A DNA stretch of 64,000 nt, taken from contig NZ_CP034072.1 in NCBI RefSeq assembly GCF_003855255.1, forward strand, positions 1,943,138 through 2,007,137. The letters run 5' to 3'. This document shows, piece after piece, positions 61,640 through 64,000 of the stretch; position 1 is the first letter of the stretch, and the number at the start of each line of letters is the position of its first letter. The translations under genes and the position numbers were made by a program. The notes under the pieces are model-generated. The model was not told where the DNA came from. It ran no database searches and was given only the letters and a program-made list of their open reading frames with translations. This DNA comes from Mycolicibacterium nivoides (GTDB lineage Bacteria; Actinomycetota; Actinomycetes; Mycobacteriales; Mycobacteriaceae).

Positions 61640-64000
61640 ATGTCCGGCCCGTCTCCGCGGTCGCGGCCTACGGTTGCCAACCTGGCCATGCATTGTGTGC
61701 TGGCCGGATTGCTTGCGGCGGTGTTGATGTTCCCCGTCGTCGGCGGTGTCGGGATCATGACGGCGCGGTTGTCCGACACGGTGGCACAGGATTCCGCGGA
61801 GGTCCTCAAAGGGGACGCGCCGATCGTCACCACCATGGTCGACTCCTCGGGCCAACCGATCGCATGGCTGTACGAACAGCGTCGATGGGTGGTGCCCATC
61901 GACCGGATCGCCGACACCATGAAGCTGGCGATCGTGTCGGTCGAAGACAAGCGCTTCGCCGAGCACAACGGGGTCGACGTCCAGGGGACGCTGAACGGGC
62001 TCTTCGGCTACATGCGGGGCATCGACGACGTGCGCGGCGGATCGACCATCGAGCAGCAGTACGTCAAGAACTACAACCTCCTGGTCAAGGCGAAGACCGA
62101 TGCCGAGCGGCGCGCGGCCGTCGAGGTCAGCCCCGCGCGCAAGCTGCGGGAGATCCGGATAGCACTCGCGATGGACAAGACACTCCCGAAGGGCGAGATC
62201 TTGGCCCGGTATCTGAACCTCGTGTCGTTCGGCAACGGCGCATACGGGGTTCAGGATGCGGCGCGCACCTACTTCGGTGTCGACGCCGCGGATCTGACGT
62301 GGCCACAGGCCGCCCTGTTGGCCGGCGTGGTGCGATCCACCAGCGCACTGGACCCCTACACCAATCCGGACGGTGCCCTCGCCCGGCGCAATCTCGTGCT
62401 CGACACCCTGATCGACTATCTGCCGGACCGGGCCGAGGAGCTGCGCGCCGCGAAGGCGACACCGCTGGGCGTACTCCCCCAGGCCGACCCGCTTCCGCAG
62501 GGCTGCATCGCCGCGGGCGACCGCGCCTTCTTTTGCGAATACGTCCTGAATTACCTGGCGCGCGCAGGCCTGACCATGCAGGACGTCGCGCGCAACGGGT
62601 ATCTGATCCGGACCACGCTGAATCCCAAGGTTCAGGACAGTGTCAAGGCGGCCATCGAGAAGTACGCGGATCCCAACGCCCCCGGAGTCGCCAGCGTGAT
62701 GAGTGTGATCACGCCGGGCAAGGACACCCACCGGTTGATCGCAATGGGCGACAGCCGCACGTACGGACTCGACCTTGATGCCAACCAAACCGTGCAGCCC
62801 CAACCATTTTCGTTGGCCGGTGACGGTGCCGGGTCGATATTCAAGATCTTCACCACGGCCGCCGCGCTCGACATGGGAATGGGCATCAACGCTCAACTCG
62901 ATGTTCCCGGAACATTCATGGGCAAGGGCCTGGGCAGCAGCGACACCCCCGGTTGCCCGAGGGAAACCTGGTGTGTGCGCAACGCGCACGGTTTCAAGAG
63001 CCCGCTGAGTGTCACCGACGCCCTGGCGCAATCGCCCAATACCGCGTTCGCCAAACTCATCTCACAGATCGGGGTGCCGCGTGCGGTGGACATGGCAGTC
63101 CGATTGGGATTGCGGTCCTATGCCGAACCCGGCAGTGCCCGCGATTACAACCCCGACTCCAACGAGAGCATCGCCGATTACGTCAAGCGGCAGAACATCG
63201 GATCCTTCACCCTCGGCCCGCTCGAGCTCAACGCGCTCGAGTTGGCCAACGTAGGCGCGACCCTTGCCTCCGGCGGCACCTGGTGCCCACCGAACCCGAT
63301 CGACAAGATCTTCGATCGGAACGGCCGTGAAGTGGGTGTGCAGACCGTCCCCTGTGACCAGGCCGTACCCGAAGGCCTGGCCAACACGTTGGCCAACGCG
63401 CTGGGTAAGGACCACTCGAGCGGAACCGCCGCCGGCGCAGCGAGTTCGGTCGGCTGGAAACTGCCGATGTCCGGGAAGACCGGCACCACCGAGGCCCACC
63501 GGTCATCGGGCTTCCTCGGTTTCACCAACCAGTACGCGGCCGCGAACTACATCTTCGACGACTCCTCCTCACCGTCGGGGTTGTGCTCGTACCCATTGCG
63601 CAAATGTGGCGACGGCACTCTGTTCGGCGGCACCGAGCCCGCCTTGACCTGGTATGCCGCAATGAGTCCCGTCGCCGACGACTTCGGCCCCATCGCCCTG
63701 CCTCCCACCGACCCGCGCTATGTCGACGGTGGCCCGGGTGGCGAGGTACCGAGCGTCACGGGGATGAAGGTCGACGAGGCCCGTAAACGCCTGCTGGACT
63801 CCGGTTTCCGCGTCGCCGACAGAACCACTCCGGTCAACAGCAACGCAACCAAGGGTTCGGTGATCGGGACGACGCCGAGCGGCAGGACCATTCCCGGCTC
63901 GATCATCACGATCAACACCAGCACCGGATATGTGCCGCCGCCTCCGCCGGTGTATGTGCCCGGACCCGAGCTTCCGCCGCCACCAACGCTCAACGAGTTG
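61640..64000 (+). CDS. ponA2: Bifunctional penicillin-binding protein with PASTA domain, PonA2-like (3' end outside window)
   Basis: 787 codons are visible and the gene continues past the window. Order: short cytoplasmic start and one transmembrane helix (about 15-40); GT51 glycosyltransferase domain with EDKRFAEHNGVD and RGGSTIEQQYVKN (about 100-150); transpeptidase domain with SIFK (SxxK motif), SPN and KTGTT (SGKTGTT near 613); then a PASTA domain (VPSVTGMKVDEARKRLLDSGFRV..., about 705-770) and a Pro-rich end. This is the PonA2 architecture of M. tuberculosis Rv3682; it polymerises and cross-links peptidoglycan outside the membrane. A TACGCT hexamer ends seven bases before the ATG. A whiB4 gene, adjacent to ponA2 in M. 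tuberculosis, is not seen here. Confidence 0.85.
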   Translation, partial: MSGPSPRSRPTVANLAMHCVLAGLLAAVLMFPVVGGVGIMTARLSDTVAQDSAEVLKGDAPIVTTMVDSSGQPIAWLYEQRRWVVPIDRIADTMKLAIVSVEDKRFAEHNGVDVQGTLNGLFGYMRGIDDVRGGSTIEQQYVKNYNLLVKAKTDAERRAAVEVSPARKLREIRIALAMDKTLPKGEILARYLNLVSFGNGAYGVQDAARTYFGVDAADLTWPQAALLAGVVRSTSALDPYTNPDGALARRNLVLDTLIDYLPDRAEELRAAKATPLGVLPQADPLPQGCIAAGDRAFFCEYVLNYLARAGLTMQDVARNGYLIRTTLNPKVQDSVKAAIEKYADPNAPGVASVMSVITPGKDTHRLIAMGDSRTYGLDLDANQTVQPQPFSLAGDGAGSIFKIFTTAAALDMGMGINAQLDVPGTFMGKGLGSSDTPGCPRETWCVRNAHGFKSPLSVTDALAQSPNTAFAKLISQIGVPRAVDMAVRLGLRSYAEPGSARDYNPDSNESIADYVKRQNIGSFTLGPLELNALELANVGATLASGGTWCPPNPIDKIFDRNGREVGVQTVPCDQAVPEGLANTLANALGKDHSSGTAAGAASSVGWKLPMSGKTGTTEAHRSSGFLGFTNQYAAANYIFDDSSSPSGLCSYPLRKCGDGTLFGGTEPALTWYAAMSPVADDFGPIALPPTDPRYVDGGPGGEVPSVTGMKVDEARKRLLDSGFRVADRTTPVNSNATKGSVIGTTPSGRTIPGSIITINTSTGYVPPPPPVYVPGPELPPPPTLNEL

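Noticed and set aside
61631..63031. 466-codon minus-strand frame over the ponA2-like gene
   Set aside because: The plus strand has GT51 and SxxK motifs in one continuous frame to the window end.

Overview
The window is high-GC actinobacterial DNA and most likely comes from a rapidly growing environmental mycobacterium (Mycolicibacterium-like). The pointers are a mycothiol-dependent dehydrogenase next to its beta-lactamase-fold partner (the Rv2259-Rv2260 pair of M. tuberculosis), an Rv2264c-like Hsp70/proline-rich membrane protein, an IlvX-like enzyme, an Rv1819c/BacA-type transporter, an MmpL transporter, a class III adenylate cyclase with HAMP domain, a PknF-like kinase and a PonA2-like penicillin-binding protein. 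I saw no tRNA, rRNA, insertion sequence, prophage or CRISPR array. Gene identities come from reading the proteins by eye; no database was searched.

Layout. 1-7,360: formaldehyde/mycothiol genes, a 59-bp tandem repeat, a glycosidase-like lipoprotein, a styrene-monooxygenase-like flavoprotein, small membrane proteins, a SABATH-type methyltransferase and an IlvX-like ThDP enzyme. 7,485-16,920: a reductase-TetR pair with a perfect operator, a lactonase-like enzyme, a lipoprotein, the Hsp70-like protein, a DapB-like dehydrogenase, FabG-like SDR, a DUF4185 protein (candidate endo-D-arabinanase) and a secreted protein. 17,049-22,745: a complete Dpp/Opp-type peptide ABC transporter operon plus an SDR. 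23,206-30,001: a probable nitrogen-catabolism operon (NCS1 permease, C26 glutamine amidotransferase, glutamine-synthetase-like ligase, DUF1116 protein) divergent from a LacI regulator and a flavin reductase. 30,042-37,133: a signalling cluster (universal stress protein, adenylate cyclase, an 873-residue HExxH/seven-repeat beta-propeller protein, a Ser/Thr kinase).

37,249-47,848: a second catabolic regulon. Seven tightly spaced minus-strand genes encode an APC permease, two SDRs, a ureohydrolase, a NodB/PuuE-type deacetylase, a Rieske oxygenase and its reductase. A PucR regulator, formamidase fmdA-fmdB and a divergent isochorismatase-fold hydrolase accompany them. An inverted CTACAGTC motif occurs upstream of both fmdBA and the permease/hydrolase pair, suggesting co-regulation.

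47,937-64,000: BacA-like and MmpL transporters, a DUF559/AbiEi-like gene bracketed by 39-bp repeats, a TetR/FAD-monooxygenase pair with two TACCGATCGGTA operators, a TetR-DapB-like-SDR operon, a 46-residue candidate protein, an exported protein, a PhoA-type lipoprotein phosphatase, another lipoprotein, and the start of ponA2-like, which runs off the window.

The most interesting items are the HExxH-propeller protein and the 12-bp palindrome it shares with the cyclase/stress-protein promoter, the DUF1116 operon, the Rieske/ureohydrolase/formamidase regulon, and the 39-bp hairpin repeats around the DUF559 gene.
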